A stretch of 64,000 bases of DNA, from assembly GCA_963677085.2 (NCBI GenBank), contig CAXXFH010000003.1:186001-250000 (forward strand), given 5' to 3'. The first letter of the stretch is position 1. Each line of letters starts with the position of its first letter. Shown one piece after another: positions 44,338-53,332 of the stretch. Below the pieces are notes generated by a model. That model worked only from the letters and a program-made list of their open reading frames with translations. It had not been told where the DNA came from and searched no databases. Position numbers and translations under genes: made by a program. This DNA comes from G963677085 sp963677085 (GTDB lineage: Bacteria > Planctomycetota > Planctomycetia > Pirellulales > Thermoguttaceae).

Positions 44338-45984
44338 TTAGCGATGGTTCCGCCTACGCCAGCCGACAATACCCCACAACACCAACCCGAGGACAGCTAG
44401 CGCGATGGTCGAAGGCTCCGGAACCTGGGATATGACGACCGAATCCAGCGAAAACGACAGATCATCGTCGATGCCGTTGATGTTAGCGCCGAAGTGCAAT
44501 CGGTTCCATGTCACATCAGGCATGTTGGCGGTAAGATAGTTGCGAAACTTCATATCACTGGCGAAGAACGAGTTGCCGAACTCGTCGGTAATTCGGGCAC
44601 TGTAGCTTTTCGTATCGGGATCGACCCAAACGTCGAAGCTGTAGACAACGTCCTCTTGGAGCGTGATGCCCGTTTGCACCGTATTCGCGCCGCTAAAGGT
44701 ATTGCTATCCGAACCGTCGAAGAAGTAGAAGTCGCCATCAACGAACCCGCTTCGTTCGCTAGTCACGCCGATAAGCCATGCGTTCGAATCGTTGGTACCC
44801 GCCGATGCGTCATTGTCGGCGAAAAAGTGGATGCGATCCTCTCCACTGTCGTTGAAATCGGCCAAGTCACCGTCAAACCGCCACTTCCACGAAACTTTGT
44901 GTTGGCCGTTGATGTCGATCCCACCGAAATCCTCAAACTCGCGGCGGATCTCGTAATCCTGGCTCGTTGTACTTGTGTTGACCAAAGAAACTTGCAGGTA
45001 AGGGTCGTCGGGCCCGTTAAGCGGGTCGGCTGCGACAACCGTCGCCGAGATACCGGTGCCCGCCGTACCCCACTCGCCGGCCCATCCGCCACCGGCCGCG
45101 GCGCTGTTGAAAGTATCGATCTTGTTGGGCGCATTGAGATCGTCGAAACGCGCAACAATCTGGTGATGGGCGGTGAGCCCGATCGAGTCGAGTGAAAAGG
45201 TTGTGTTGTCCGTCGCACTATTCGCGTTCGACCCAAAATGCAGGTAGCTGGTCGTCGAAGCGTTGGTCGTGGCGTTGCGGAATTTTAGGTTGGCGGCCGT
45301 GTAGGTATCGCCGGTGTTGGTGTTCATGATCGTGGCATCGTACCGCCCCTGGCCGGGATCGACGATGACCTTGAACTTAAACACATCGCCGGCAGTCACG
45401 CTATCGAGTGCGATACCGGTGTCAACCATGCCGTTTTGATCAAACGCGCCGGGCGTGCTGCCCGCGTTGTTGTAGAAGTAGAAGTTGCCGCCGTCGAACC
45501 CGCTGCTGGCGTTAAGCGTGGAACTAACGCCGATGAGCCAACTGTTTGTGTTGGCAGAACCGGAAACGGCGCCGCTATCGGCGAAGAAGTGGATGCGATC
45601 GTCGAACGTGGTCATCTGGGTAATGTCGCCATCAAACCGCCAAGTCCATTCCACGTCGTAGGGCAAGCCGGACACCATCTCACCGGCACCAAGATCGGAC
45701 TGGCGTCGGAGGGTGGCATTGCCAGTGGCGGCACGTATGGACGACAGGTAGTTGCCATCGTCGATCGGACTGGTCGCTATCACCGAGCTTGAACTGCCGA
45801 TCCCCGTCCATTCTGTCAACCAGCCATCGCCGATCGTACCAATAAACTGATCGGGCGTGCTGGTACCGTTGCCATCAGCGAAGCCGGTGTTTACGTCGGC
45901 CGCGTTAGCAGGGCTGGCAGTCTGCGCGGCGAGCAAGATCAACGCCGCGGGCAACAGTTGCGATCCTTTTCGTCTTCTTCTCAT
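44338..45984 (-). CDS. PEP-CTERM protein with internally duplicated beta domain
   Basis: 548 residues from the ATG at 45984 (GGGAGA upstream); the frame to 46203 is unsupported. Leader MRRRRKGSQLLPAALILLA...ANA. Two homologous repeats of about 230 residues follow: WTWRFDGDITQMTTFDDRIHF ... YLHFGSNANSATDNTTFSLDS in the first and WKWRFDGDLADF ... RLHFGANINGIDDDLSFSLDS in the second. Both contain FFADxxA-type, NSWLIGV/NAWLIGV and FYFY/FYFF motifs. The C-terminal tag is VPEPSTIALAVLGLVLW with WRRRNHR. The duplicated unit is concanavalin-like in style, suggesting bivalent glycan binding; no enzyme motif. Confidence 0.85.
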   Translation of the reverse strand: MRRRRKGSQLLPAALILLAAQTASPANAADVNTGFADGNGTSTPDQFIGTIGDGWLTEWTGIGSSSSVIATSPIDDGNYLSSIRAATGNATLRRQSDLGAGEMVSGLPYDVEWTWRFDGDITQMTTFDDRIHFFADSGAVSGSANTNSWLIGVSSTLNASSGFDGGNFYFYNNAGSTPGAFDQNGMVDTGIALDSVTAGDVFKFKVIVDPGQGRYDATIMNTNTGDTYTAANLKFRNATTNASTTSYLHFGSNANSATDNTTFSLDSIGLTAHHQIVARFDDLNAPNKIDTFNSAAAGGGWAGEWGTAGTGISATVVAADPLNGPDDPYLQVSLVNTSTTSQDYEIRREFEDFGGIDINGQHKVSWKWRFDGDLADFNDSGEDRIHFFADNDASAGTNDSNAWLIGVTSERSGFVDGDFYFFDGSDSNTFSGANTVQTGITLQEDVVYSFDVWVDPDTKSYSARITDEFGNSFFASDMKFRNYLTANMPDVTWNRLHFGANINGIDDDLSFSLDSVVISQVPEPSTIALAVLGLVLWGIVGWRRRNHR

Positions 45985-46447
45985 TACGCTGTCTCCCTGA
46001 CTTGATCGCCACGCTGCCAGAAAATCGGCTGTCGTTTCGAAGCGGTCGTTCGTGAACCGCCCACATATCGGAACGGACGGCTGCACACAGCGACACACTT
46101 CGAAGGCCGGGCAGAACCGGGCCCTCGACTTCGCCCTCATCGGGCCAATTACACGGAGACGAGCGAGACAAGATTCCGCGACTATTCGAGCCCCAGCCCG
46201 CACCGCACAATCGCCTCAAACGGCACGCTCCAAACGGCACAGACTTCTGGTTTCAGTATATTCTTGGCTGCGAGAATTGCAACAGATTCTTCACACCCAC
46301 CCCAAGAACTTTCGCAACCGAAAACCGGGAACATTCACCCGCCGCCCGAGGGGGCGCCGAGTTCCGGGCGGTCTGCAGGTTTCTGCGGCGTGGCCAAAGA
46401 ACAGAAACAACTTGCCCAGCCGTCTCACCGCAGAAAAGTGGCTTGCC
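45985..46447. other. 463-bp intergenic region, no intact gene
   Basis: Upstream region of the PEP-CTERM gene. No conserved repeat or coding sequence recognised. Frames through it have low-complexity composition (Pro/Arg/Gly-rich) and no start signals. It adjoins the two-gene scar that begins at 46448. Confidence 0.4.
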
Positions 46448-46540
46448 TTAGCAACGTTGCCGCCCAAAGCCTAACAGCCCTACGATCGCGGCACCAAGTA
46501 GAAGGACAAAGCGAGAGGGCTCCGGGACCACGTACACCAG
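46448..46540 (-). pseudogene. PEP-CTERM gene remnant (C-terminal sorting tag only)
   Basis: Read on the minus strand, about 30 codons end in VVPEPSRFVLLLG, AAIVGLLGF and GRQRC, an unmistakable PEP-CTERM tag in its usual place before a stop codon (46448-46450). Upstream of the tag the frame immediately enters DNA that, on the other strand, codes for an AraC helix-turn-helix. The leader and main domain are missing, so this is the 3' stump of a lost gene. Confidence 0.72.
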
Positions 46541-46779
46541 ATCCGACGTTTCAAACTCGTCGGCAGCAAACACCTCGGACGATCCCCCGCCGCCGAGATC
46601 AACCGGGTGAGAATCGAGCGTATAAAGGAACTGTTGGTGGCAACCGAACTGAACCTGAACGAAGTTGCCTGACTCTCCGGATTCATGCATCCCGAGACGA
46701 TGTACCGCCTATTCAAAATGAAGCTAGGGCGGACTCCCACGGAATTCCGCGACGAACTGCGTGTCGCCCGACACCCTTA
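46541..46779 (+). pseudogene. AraC/XylR-type regulator remnant with in-frame stop
   Basis: On the plus strand the translation runs LGRSPAAEINRVRIERIKEL, LVATELNLNEVA, a TGA stop at 46669-46671, then LSGFMHPETMYRLFKMKLG and RTPTEFRDELR. This matches the last ~75 residues of the XylR-like regulators here; compare LGRSIHDEIVRVRI and VAQIAHKVGFPHPEYF at 13222-14394. The sensor domain and first helix-turn-helix are absent. It is too short to appear as an open frame because of the stop. Confidence 0.75.
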
Positions 46780-46998
46780 GGGCGTAGTCTGCCACCAGAA
46801 TTGTGCGCGGCGACTCCTTTTTTGTCTTCCCACCAGAATTCATCGGCCGCTCTCCAGATTGGCTGAGGTGCCGCTCTTTTTGTGTCTGTGGCGTGTCTGG
46901 GGTAAACTCGGAATGAGGGTGTGTCGATGCTCCGCCACGTGCGGACCATCGCCGCCGTACTGTCTCCCACCATTTCCGATGAACCACTGAGAAACACC

Positions 46999-49044
46999 AT
47001 GCGCAGCCCAGTACACAGTATGTCGGTAGCCATGTTGGTAACCCTAGGCTTCGGAGTTCTTTGCGGCAGCGTCGTCGATGCAACGGCAGCCGCCCCGCCG
47101 AAAAATGAAGAAGCGATTCAAAAGGTGCTGGCCGGACAATGCAAAGTAGCCCAGGCCGCGTGGTGGGGCTTCGATCCGGTCGAGTCCACGGCGGCCCTTC
47201 AGGCGGCAATCGACTCGGGCGCGGAAAAAGTCGTCGTCGAAAAGATGCTTGGTCCTTGGATTGTCGACAAGATTCAACTGGCCGGCAATCAGGAAGTGTT
47301 TTTCGAGCCGGGCGTGATCGTGTTGGCCCAAAAGGACGCCTTCCGCGGCAAGGCCGACGCCCTGTTCACAGCCCAAGCCAAGGAAAACGTGAAGCTCACC
47401 GGCCACGGCGCCACACTGCGGATGCACCGCGACGACTACGACAGCCCGGCTTACACCAAAGCCGAGTGGCGCCATGTGCTTAATCTTCGCGGCTGCACGA
47501 ACGTTGCGGTCGAAGGATTGACCTTGGCCGAAAGCGGCGGCGACGGGATTTACCTTGGAACCGGACCTGGCGGCACAACAAACCGCAACATCGTTATTCG
47601 CGACGTCGTTTGCGACCGCAACTACCGCCAGGGCATCAGCGTCATTACGGCCGAGAATCTGTTGATCGAGAATTGCGTGCTGAAAAACACGTCGGGTACC
47701 GCACCGGCGGCGGGAATTGATTTCGAGCCCAATCGCGCCCGCGAACGACTCGTCAACTGCGTGATGCGCAAATGTACCATCGAAAACAACCAGGGCTATG
47801 CGCTGCACGTCTACGCCGCACATCTCGACGGCACGTCCGCTCCGCTTTCGATTCGCCTTGAGGACTGCGTAACTCGCGGTACCAACGCCCGATCGGTCAA
47901 CATTCTAACCGGCTGTGGCCCGGCCGGTCCGGTAAAAGGACAAATCGAACTGGTGAACTGCCGCTTCGAGGATGTCGGCAAGACGGGCATACGCATTGGC
48001 TCGAAGCCCCCCGCCGGAGTTCACGTGCGACTGGTCGGCTGCACGCTGGCCGATCCCGCCGAAAAACCGCTGCTTGACGCTCCGATTCTCTTTACTTCGC
48101 GAAAGACCGATCTTCAGGACACCGGCGGCGTGGAGTTCGTCGACTGCACAATCCGTGAACGGGCTAACCGGCCGGTAATGAAGTGCGACAACTTCAACGG
48201 CGTCCGACTTCAGGACGTAACGGGCAGAATCGTCGTCGAGCGCGACGGCCAACGTACCGAGCACACACTCGACCAAAAACTTATCGATGAATGGGTTCCG
48301 TACGACCCGGTCGTCGAGATCCCAATCGTGAACATCGCCGATTTAAGATTCGAGCCGGTGGGACTACGAAAACGACCGGGCGAGCGCAAGCTACCTCATC
48401 ACCGCCTGCGCGGCAATGCGATTTACCTGGTCTACGCGGCTAAGGGCGAAACCGTGTCGCTACGGCTAAAACACTCGCCCGTGGGACGAGGTGCCGGCGA
48501 GCCGCTGGCGGCTGTCGTTCTGAGCCCGACCGGCAAAGAAGTGGGAAGCGTGTTGGTTCCCCTAGGCGAGGAAATGCCCTGTACGTTTACGGCAGCGCAA
48601 CCCGGAACGTTCCGAATTGCCTGCGAGCCGCAGCGTAACACCGTCGAGGTAACAACATCGAGCCACCCGATCTGTATCGCCGGTACACGAGGTGGCATCC
48701 AACTGCTGGCCACAACCGGCGATTTCTACTTCTGGGTGCCGGCCGCAGCCCGCGATTTTGGCCTGCGATTGCAAGGGCAGGGCGAAGCAGAACGGATTTC
48801 GGCTACCGTTTTCGATGGCACCGGCCAGAAACGTTGGCAACAAACCGACATCGCCGCGATGGTAAGCTTCTGCCATCGCCACGCCCGGGCCGCCCGGGAC
48901 AATGCGTCAGCCCCGGGCGAGATCTGGCGTCTGCATCTCGACCGCCCCAACGCTGGGATCCTGGAAGACGGTTACGTCGAACTTCGTGGAGTGCCGACGG
49001 TACTCGGATTTAATCCCAACGACGTCCTGCGGCCGATGGACTAA
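46999..49044 (+). CDS. Secreted right-handed parallel beta-helix protein
   Basis: About 681 residues from the ATG at 46999; upstream in-frame starts to 46921 are less likely because the leader MRSPVHSMSVAMLVTLGFGVL begins here. The first part is pectate-lyase-like: DSGAEKVVVEKMLGPWIVDK, FEPGVIVLAQKDAF, HGATLRMHRDDYDS, with helix coils through about 420 (NVAVEGLTLAESGGDGIYLG, NIVIRDVVCDRNYRQGISVI, LLIENCVLKNTSG). The C-terminal third is beta-sandwich. It is probably a polysaccharide lyase or hydrolase, or a glycan-binding surface protein; catalytic residues were not assigned. Confidence 0.82.
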   Translation: MRSPVHSMSVAMLVTLGFGVLCGSVVDATAAAPPKNEEAIQKVLAGQCKVAQAAWWGFDPVESTAALQAAIDSGAEKVVVEKMLGPWIVDKIQLAGNQEVFFEPGVIVLAQKDAFRGKADALFTAQAKENVKLTGHGATLRMHRDDYDSPAYTKAEWRHVLNLRGCTNVAVEGLTLAESGGDGIYLGTGPGGTTNRNIVIRDVVCDRNYRQGISVITAENLLIENCVLKNTSGTAPAAGIDFEPNRARERLVNCVMRKCTIENNQGYALHVYAAHLDGTSAPLSIRLEDCVTRGTNARSVNILTGCGPAGPVKGQIELVNCRFEDVGKTGIRIGSKPPAGVHVRLVGCTLADPAEKPLLDAPILFTSRKTDLQDTGGVEFVDCTIRERANRPVMKCDNFNGVRLQDVTGRIVVERDGQRTEHTLDQKLIDEWVPYDPVVEIPIVNIADLRFEPVGLRKRPGERKLPHHRLRGNAIYLVYAAKGETVSLRLKHSPVGRGAGEPLAAVVLSPTGKEVGSVLVPLGEEMPCTFTAAQPGTFRIACEPQRNTVEVTTSSHPICIAGTRGGIQLLATTGDFYFWVPAAARDFGLRLQGQGEAERISATVFDGTGQKRWQQTDIAAMVSFCHRHARAARDNASAPGEIWRLHLDRPNAGILEDGYVELRGVPTVLGFNPNDVLRPMD

Positions 49045-49205
49045 TCGAAAAGTAAAAGGGGACATTCTACTTATTGAGGGACTAGGGTCACCTCTTGACA
49101 CTTCTCGGGCAAGCGGTTTTATCCGAAGGGTAAACCAATGACATGCCGACAACCTCTCGCGCTTTCGGCACCCCAATAGCGTAGCTACCGGGGCCACCCG
49201 CTTTC
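49036..49205. repeat. ~170-bp repeat family B, copy 1
   Basis: Contains AAAGGGGACATTCTACTTAT, GGGTAAACCAATGACATGCC, GACAACCTC and the imperfect hairpin CCCCAATAGC / GCTACCGGGG. It closely matches 51661-51830 in the same orientation and order. It ends immediately after the stop of the membrane-protein gene (minus strand), so its hairpin may act as that gene's terminator. Confidence 0.75.
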
Positions 49206-49206
49206 C

Positions 49207-50073
49207 TCAGTACCGAGTGATCCGAAATCCGCAGAAACGAACGATCAGCGCGCTCAGCAGCCCCGCCACACCGGCGCCTAGTTGTATGAGGACCACCGGT
49301 TGAGCAATCTCCGGAAAGGTGACTTGGAACATTTGCACCATGACAACGATACAGCCATAGGTAAGTCCCCCCCACCCAAGTATGGCGGCAAGCAGAAGGA
49401 GCTTGCCGCGTCCATTGTAGGCCAACGTAATCCACGGAATAACCACGATGGGCAGGAGCACGACTAAAAAGAAGGCGGCCATTATTGCCACTTGCCCCAT
49501 CGGCTGTTGCCACGGCGAAGCGGCATCGTGCGACCCCACATGGCCGCCCAAAAACCGGGCCAGGCCAAGCATTCCGGCGCTGATGGCCGTCCACGTCAAC
49601 AGATGCCCGATGCCAAACTGGTCGCCAAGCGGTTCGCTCGTGCTGCTCTCCGCATTTCCGCGTATCATCTGCCATCGGAAGATTCGCCCGACGATCCAAA
49701 ACACCAATGTCGCCAGGGCGAAGCACGCCGACATCATGGCGATGTTTTCCGCAATGACACTTATTGGATGGTCGTTTGCGTGACGAATCTCACCCAACCC
49801 GCCGGCAAAGGCAACGACCACACATGCCAGACCGGCCGGGATAGTTCGCTTTAGGAACGGCTGGCGGCGCAGCGCTGCCCACATCGCGAACAACACCGGC
49901 TGAACAGTCATCACGCCAATCACCGGGTAGGCAACCATCATGGAGCAGCTTGATACGGCGCGGCCACATGGAGTAAAAAGGGCGTCGAAAACCGCGTGGG
50001 CGATCACCAGCAGGCCAAGGACATACCAGTGTGCCGCAATGTCGAATCGGGAATACCTGCCTAATCGATTCAT
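49207..50073 (-). CDS. Polytopic membrane protein of unknown function
   Basis: About 288 residues with roughly eight hydrophobic helices (WYVLGLLVIAHAVFDALF, PAGLACVVVAFAGGLG, MMSACFALATLVFWIVG, VAIMAAFFLVVLLPIVVIPW, LLLLAAILGWGGLTYGCIVV). No recognised catalytic motif or family. The frame is open to 50109; the ATG at 50073 (MNRLGRYSRFD) is a plausible start. It follows the M50 protease gene on the same strand with a 118-bp gap that contains a partial family B repeat. It may work with the protease, but this is only positional. Confidence 0.72.
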   Translation of the reverse strand: MNRLGRYSRFDIAAHWYVLGLLVIAHAVFDALFTPCGRAVSSCSMMVAYPVIGVMTVQPVLFAMWAALRRQPFLKRTIPAGLACVVVAFAGGLGEIRHANDHPISVIAENIAMMSACFALATLVFWIVGRIFRWQMIRGNAESSTSEPLGDQFGIGHLLTWTAISAGMLGLARFLGGHVGSHDAASPWQQPMGQVAIMAAFFLVVLLPIVVIPWITLAYNGRGKLLLLAAILGWGGLTYGCIVVMVQMFQVTFPEIAQPVVLIQLGAGVAGLLSALIVRFCGFRITRY

Positions 50074-50099
50074 TGCCTCGGTTGCCACGGCTGGGTGGC

Positions 50100-50191
50100 A
50101 GTCTCTCAACTGTCTTTTGACAGGGCCGCCTCGCCGCAGAAAACCTCTTATGCCTTCGACACCTCGATAGCGGAGCTATCGGGGTTACCAA
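50100..50191. repeat. Family B repeat, partial copy 2
   Basis: Carries the 3' portion of the family: AAACCTCTTATGCCTTCG and hairpin CCTCGATAGC / GCTATCGGGG (one mismatch). It abuts the stop codon of the M50 protease gene (minus strand), the same placement as copy 1 relative to the membrane-protein gene. Confidence 0.65.
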
Positions 50192-51643
50192 CTACTTCGA
50201 GAAACCGCGAAAAATGCCATCTTCCTCCAGATGTTCGGTGAAGGCTTCCCATTCCATGTTTGACGTCGAGAGATTCGCTTCGATTCCATAGATCTGCGAG
50301 GGAACCGCTCGGAATGTTCGGCCCCTTCTCCCGTGAACATCAACGACCCGGATTGGATGCTCGGGATGCGAAATGCTGAATCGGTCAACCACGTAAAGAC
50401 GTCCGTGATTCGATTCTTCTGCAATAAGTGCAAGTAGTTCGTCGATGGTCAAACCCGCGAATTGTGGATTTTCGACAGCGTCGACGAAAGGCGGAAGTTC
50501 TCCGGCCTTTCCAATATCCTGCCCCATGGCAGAGTTGGCTGCCACGAGGGCGTTGAATGCCTCTTGGTCCTCGGGAGTGGCTTTACGGACCGCAGCACAG
50601 ATGGCTTGCCACCCGCGGTCGTCCGAGAAGTCGGTTCGCACCAAAGGCGCATTGGTGGCCTCCGCGATGTTTGTTATGGACATTGCCTGGGAAGCAGGAT
50701 GATCGACGGCAGTCGGCGCGGGAAACACGGATGCTTGAAGTTGAGGCGGTCGCGACGCCACGTAAATCACTCCCGCGGTGACCATCGGCAGACCGAAGAA
50801 GATGGCGACATAGGCAAACAGCAGGAGAACCGTGGTGCCCATGCCGGGGAATGTCTTGTTCACCTTCAACCAGGTATCTTTGACGGCGTTGACGAGTGCC
50901 TTCGGGTTTTTTTCGAACTGCGGATTGGCCCGAAGGATTTCCTCCCGAATTCGCTCGACCTTTTCCTCGGTAAGATCGCCGCCCTTAAGATCCTCTTCCT
51001 TCCGCAACACACTGGCGGCGACTGCCATCTTGTGAGAGACTCCGAGGGAAAGCAGCATGATGAAGGCAAGCCCGCCAAGTAGCCACGACTGGAACGCGTA
51101 AGCCAGCACGCCCAAACCGAGGATCGCGAGAATCCGGAACACCAATTCGGTCAGGGGATAGCGGTTGAACAACGTCTCGTTCAGGAAATGCCCACCGTCC
51201 AAGGGCAGGATCGGAAGCAGGTTGAAGGCATTGAGGAAGACCGACAGATACGCGTACTCGACAAACACCTCTTCCTTCGTCAGAAGCCAAAGCACGACAG
51301 CAACGTAGCAACTGATGAAGCCGATGAAGGGCCCGAAAATCGAGATCATCGCGATCTTGTAGGCGTTGTGTTCGTCCGGTTCGCCGCTGGCCGCCCCTCC
51401 CACAAAAGGGATGAACAACATCTTGAGGTTCTTGTAGCGAAACAACTTCATCGCCAGCAGGTGCCCCAATTCGTGGATAAAGATTGCGACGGCAAGCAAT
51501 GCCACGAACTGCACGTCCCAGTGAAACGCTCCTGTTCCGGCAAATAGGCTGGCGCTCACGATGAGCAAGATCCAGGCGTTCAAGGGACCCTTCGTCTGGC
51601 TCTTCCTCGTCTCAATCGCGTCAAGTATGTCTGCGTTGGTCAT
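50192..51643 (-). CDS. M50-family (site-2 protease-like) membrane metallopeptidase
   Basis: 483 residues. Zinc motif HELGH at 57-61 in a transmembrane helix (AIFIHELGHLLAMKLF), and the second S2P motif NLLPILPLDGG (141-151) with Asp149 as third ligand. At least six helices lie before residue 320. The C-terminal 170 residues are soluble and unrelated to known S2P PDZ domains. M50 proteases cut substrates within the membrane and often govern regulated proteolysis of anti-sigma factors. The partner here is unknown. It precedes the membrane protein on the minus strand. Confidence 0.88.
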   Translation of the reverse strand: MTNADILDAIETRKSQTKGPLNAWILLIVSASLFAGTGAFHWDVQFVALLAVAIFIHELGHLLAMKLFRYKNLKMLFIPFVGGAASGEPDEHNAYKIAMISIFGPFIGFISCYVAVVLWLLTKEEVFVEYAYLSVFLNAFNLLPILPLDGGHFLNETLFNRYPLTELVFRILAILGLGVLAYAFQSWLLGGLAFIMLLSLGVSHKMAVAASVLRKEEDLKGGDLTEEKVERIREEILRANPQFEKNPKALVNAVKDTWLKVNKTFPGMGTTVLLLFAYVAIFFGLPMVTAGVIYVASRPPQLQASVFPAPTAVDHPASQAMSITNIAEATNAPLVRTDFSDDRGWQAICAAVRKATPEDQEAFNALVAANSAMGQDIGKAGELPPFVDAVENPQFAGLTIDELLALIAEESNHGRLYVVDRFSISHPEHPIRVVDVHGRRGRTFRAVPSQIYGIEANLSTSNMEWEAFTEHLEEDGIFRGFSK

Positions 51644-51660
51644 TGGCTTGTCGTTTAACG

Positions 51661-51830
51661 TGTTGAAAAAGGGGACATTCTACTTTTTGGAGGACTGGGG
51701 TTATCCCATGACTCTTGCACTTCTCGGCAAGGGTTTTCATCCGAGGGGTAAACCAATCGCATGCCGACAACCTCTTGTGCCTTCGGCACCCCGATAGCAG
51801 AGCTATCGGGGCTACCCACTTTCGTCGGGA
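51661..51830. repeat. ~170-bp repeat family B, copy 3
   Basis: AAAAAGGGGACATTCTACTT, ACTTCTCGGCAAGGGTTTTC, GGTAAACCAATCGCATGCCG and the perfect hairpin CCCCGATAGC / GCTATCGGGG with a 3-nt loop. Same order and orientation as 49036-49205. Only about 20 bp separate it from the M50 protease start codon. Confidence 0.78.
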
Positions 51831-52339
51831 ACAGCCGGCCCGTGACCACGGCATTCGTGGTGCATCGCTCCACTCGTAAGAGTTTACCCGGCCCCCGCGT
51901 GCGTGTGAAGCGTGCACCCTGCCTTGTGGTGGGGCGTCAAGATAAATCGTCGGACCGGGTTGATCGGTGGTCCGGCGGGCGGGTGAATAGAGGTTAAATG
52001 GCTTGCAGAAAACAACTTACGGAGACGGTTGGGCCGTTTCCCGTTGAACGCGCTTCGTGCAAATACCAAGTTTCTGGCCGGGCGCGCAAGTTGTTTTAAA
52101 ACAAGACCTTGCGCGGAAAATGCCCGAACTTGCTGAACAGTGATTCGCTCGGCCGAAAAACGGGACGGTGAGCGAGGGCGTAAGTCGTTGCCAGAAAAGG
52201 GGTAAGGCGACGGGCCCTATTGAACACTACCGCTCAAGTCCAAGTGTGGGCAGTGATCAACATGGGGGTAAAAAAGAAAAATTCTCGCCGCTTCACACGG
52301 GCTGGCAAGCAACCCGTGGCACCCCGACGCTCACCTCCG

Positions 52340-52364
52340 GCCGCTCTCCCAAAAGGAGAGCGGC
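52340..52364 (-). terminator. Hairpin downstream of the ThuA-like gene
   Basis: Perfect stem GCCGCTCTCC / GGAGAGCGGC with a 5-nt loop, 20 bp past the ThuA stop on the minus strand. No T tract follows, so it may be a palindromic repeat or mRNA-stabilising hairpin rather than a strict intrinsic terminator. Confidence 0.5.
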
Positions 52365-52384
52365 GAATGCTTTCGAAACACGCT

Positions 52385-53332
52385 CTAAGGCGTCGAGTCG
52401 TCGCACTTGAGGTCGCCGGCCGCGTATTGTATGCCGTCCAACAAAAACCGCAGCAACGTGGCACTCTCGTAGCTCTCGGGAAAATGGCTGGGCGAGCAAT
52501 AGAAAACCCGTCCCTTCCCGTATGGCTTTACCCACGCCACGTAGCGAACCATATCGTCGGCCCGGCCCTTGGGATCCTTCAGCCCTTGAGCGTCCATGGC
52601 AAGCAATGGGCGGAAATCCAGCTTCTCGTACGCACCGTTGAAGCAATACGGTTCGTCGCGGTGGATGAAGGGCCCCTTGCCGCGGAAAGTGGCCACTAGG
52701 GGATGCTTCTCGTCGACCGTGCGCACGGTGACCGCCTGGTTGGGCGGATGGTAGTCGAACGCTCCACCAACCATGCCCGAGAACTTCGGCGAGTTGTTCA
52801 ACATCGTAGGCGCGCCGTGAATCGCGACGAGTCCTTTCCCACTGGCTACGAAATCGAGTAACGATTGCTCCAATGCCGCGGCCTTGGCTTGACGTTCAGC
52901 CGGTGTCAAGTCGCGATATTTTGCGTCGCTTTCCAGCACATCGAGAAAAAGGTTTCGGCGCGGTCCTTTCGAGCAATTGTTGTTCAGTACCAACACGTCG
53001 TACGCGGCCAGGTTCTCCGGGGCCAACATTTCGATGTCGCGGGTAATCGTTGCGTCGAACGCGCCCGACTTCTTCCCTAGGGCCTCAAAAACACAATCCA
53101 CATGCGGGATGACCTTGTGGTCATAGCCCGTGAAGAGCGAAAAGACGAGCAACTTTCGTTTGGGTGCTTCGATTGTTGGAGCCGCAGGCGCGTTCTGCGT
53201 TACCGATGCCGACCATTCGGGCGTCGGAGGTACGATGTCGCTCTTCGCATAAGGAATCTCCTCGGCACGAACGGCGACTACGCACGTCACAACCAGCAAG
53301 AGACTAAGAATAAGCGACGAACGCTTCGGCAT
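52385..53332 (-). CDS. Secreted ThuA-like (trehalose-utilisation, class I amidotransferase fold) protein
   Basis: About 315 residues from ATG 53332, which begins the leader MPKRSSLILSLLLVVTCVVAV. A ThuA domain follows: KLLVFSLFTGYDHKVIPHV, YDVLVLNNNCSKGP, FVASGKGLVAIHGAPTM, and HPLVATFRGKGPF with DEPYCF. ThuA-like proteins are linked to sugar catabolism in planctomycetes but rarely characterised. An alternative ATG at 53443 has a better ribosome binding site (GGGAG) and would add 37 residues before the leader, so the true start is uncertain. It diverges from the GH5-like gene across a 750-bp region. Confidence 0.82.
   Translation of the reverse strand: MPKRSSLILSLLLVVTCVVAVRAEEIPYAKSDIVPPTPEWSASVTQNAPAAPTIEAPKRKLLVFSLFTGYDHKVIPHVDCVFEALGKKSGAFDATITRDIEMLAPENLAAYDVLVLNNNCSKGPRRNLFLDVLESDAKYRDLTPAERQAKAAALEQSLLDFVASGKGLVAIHGAPTMLNNSPKFSGMVGGAFDYHPPNQAVTVRTVDEKHPLVATFRGKGPFIHRDEPYCFNGAYEKLDFRPLLAMDAQGLKDPKGRADDMVRYVAWVKPYGKGRVFYCSPSHFPESYESATLLRFLLDGIQYAAGDLKCDDSTP

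Larger units (their letters stand above)
51644..52384. other. 741-bp gap with family B repeat and a hairpin
   Basis: Contains family B copy 3 (51661-51830) and a perfect hairpin near the end (52340-52364). Positions 51835-52330 show no convincing gene; open frames there have no start signals or family resemblance. The M50 protease promoter should be close to 51650-51700, within or next to the repeat. Confidence 0.5.

Noticed and set aside
46264..46866. 200-codon plus-strand frame across the scar region
   Set aside because: It runs in a different frame from the AraC remnant and has low-complexity composition; the real coding signals are the two stumps described.
49036..51830. Integron-like gene cassettes, because palindromic repeats alternate with genes
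   Set aside because: The repeats lack the paired RYYYAAC and GTRRRY core sites of attC, and no integrase is present in the window.
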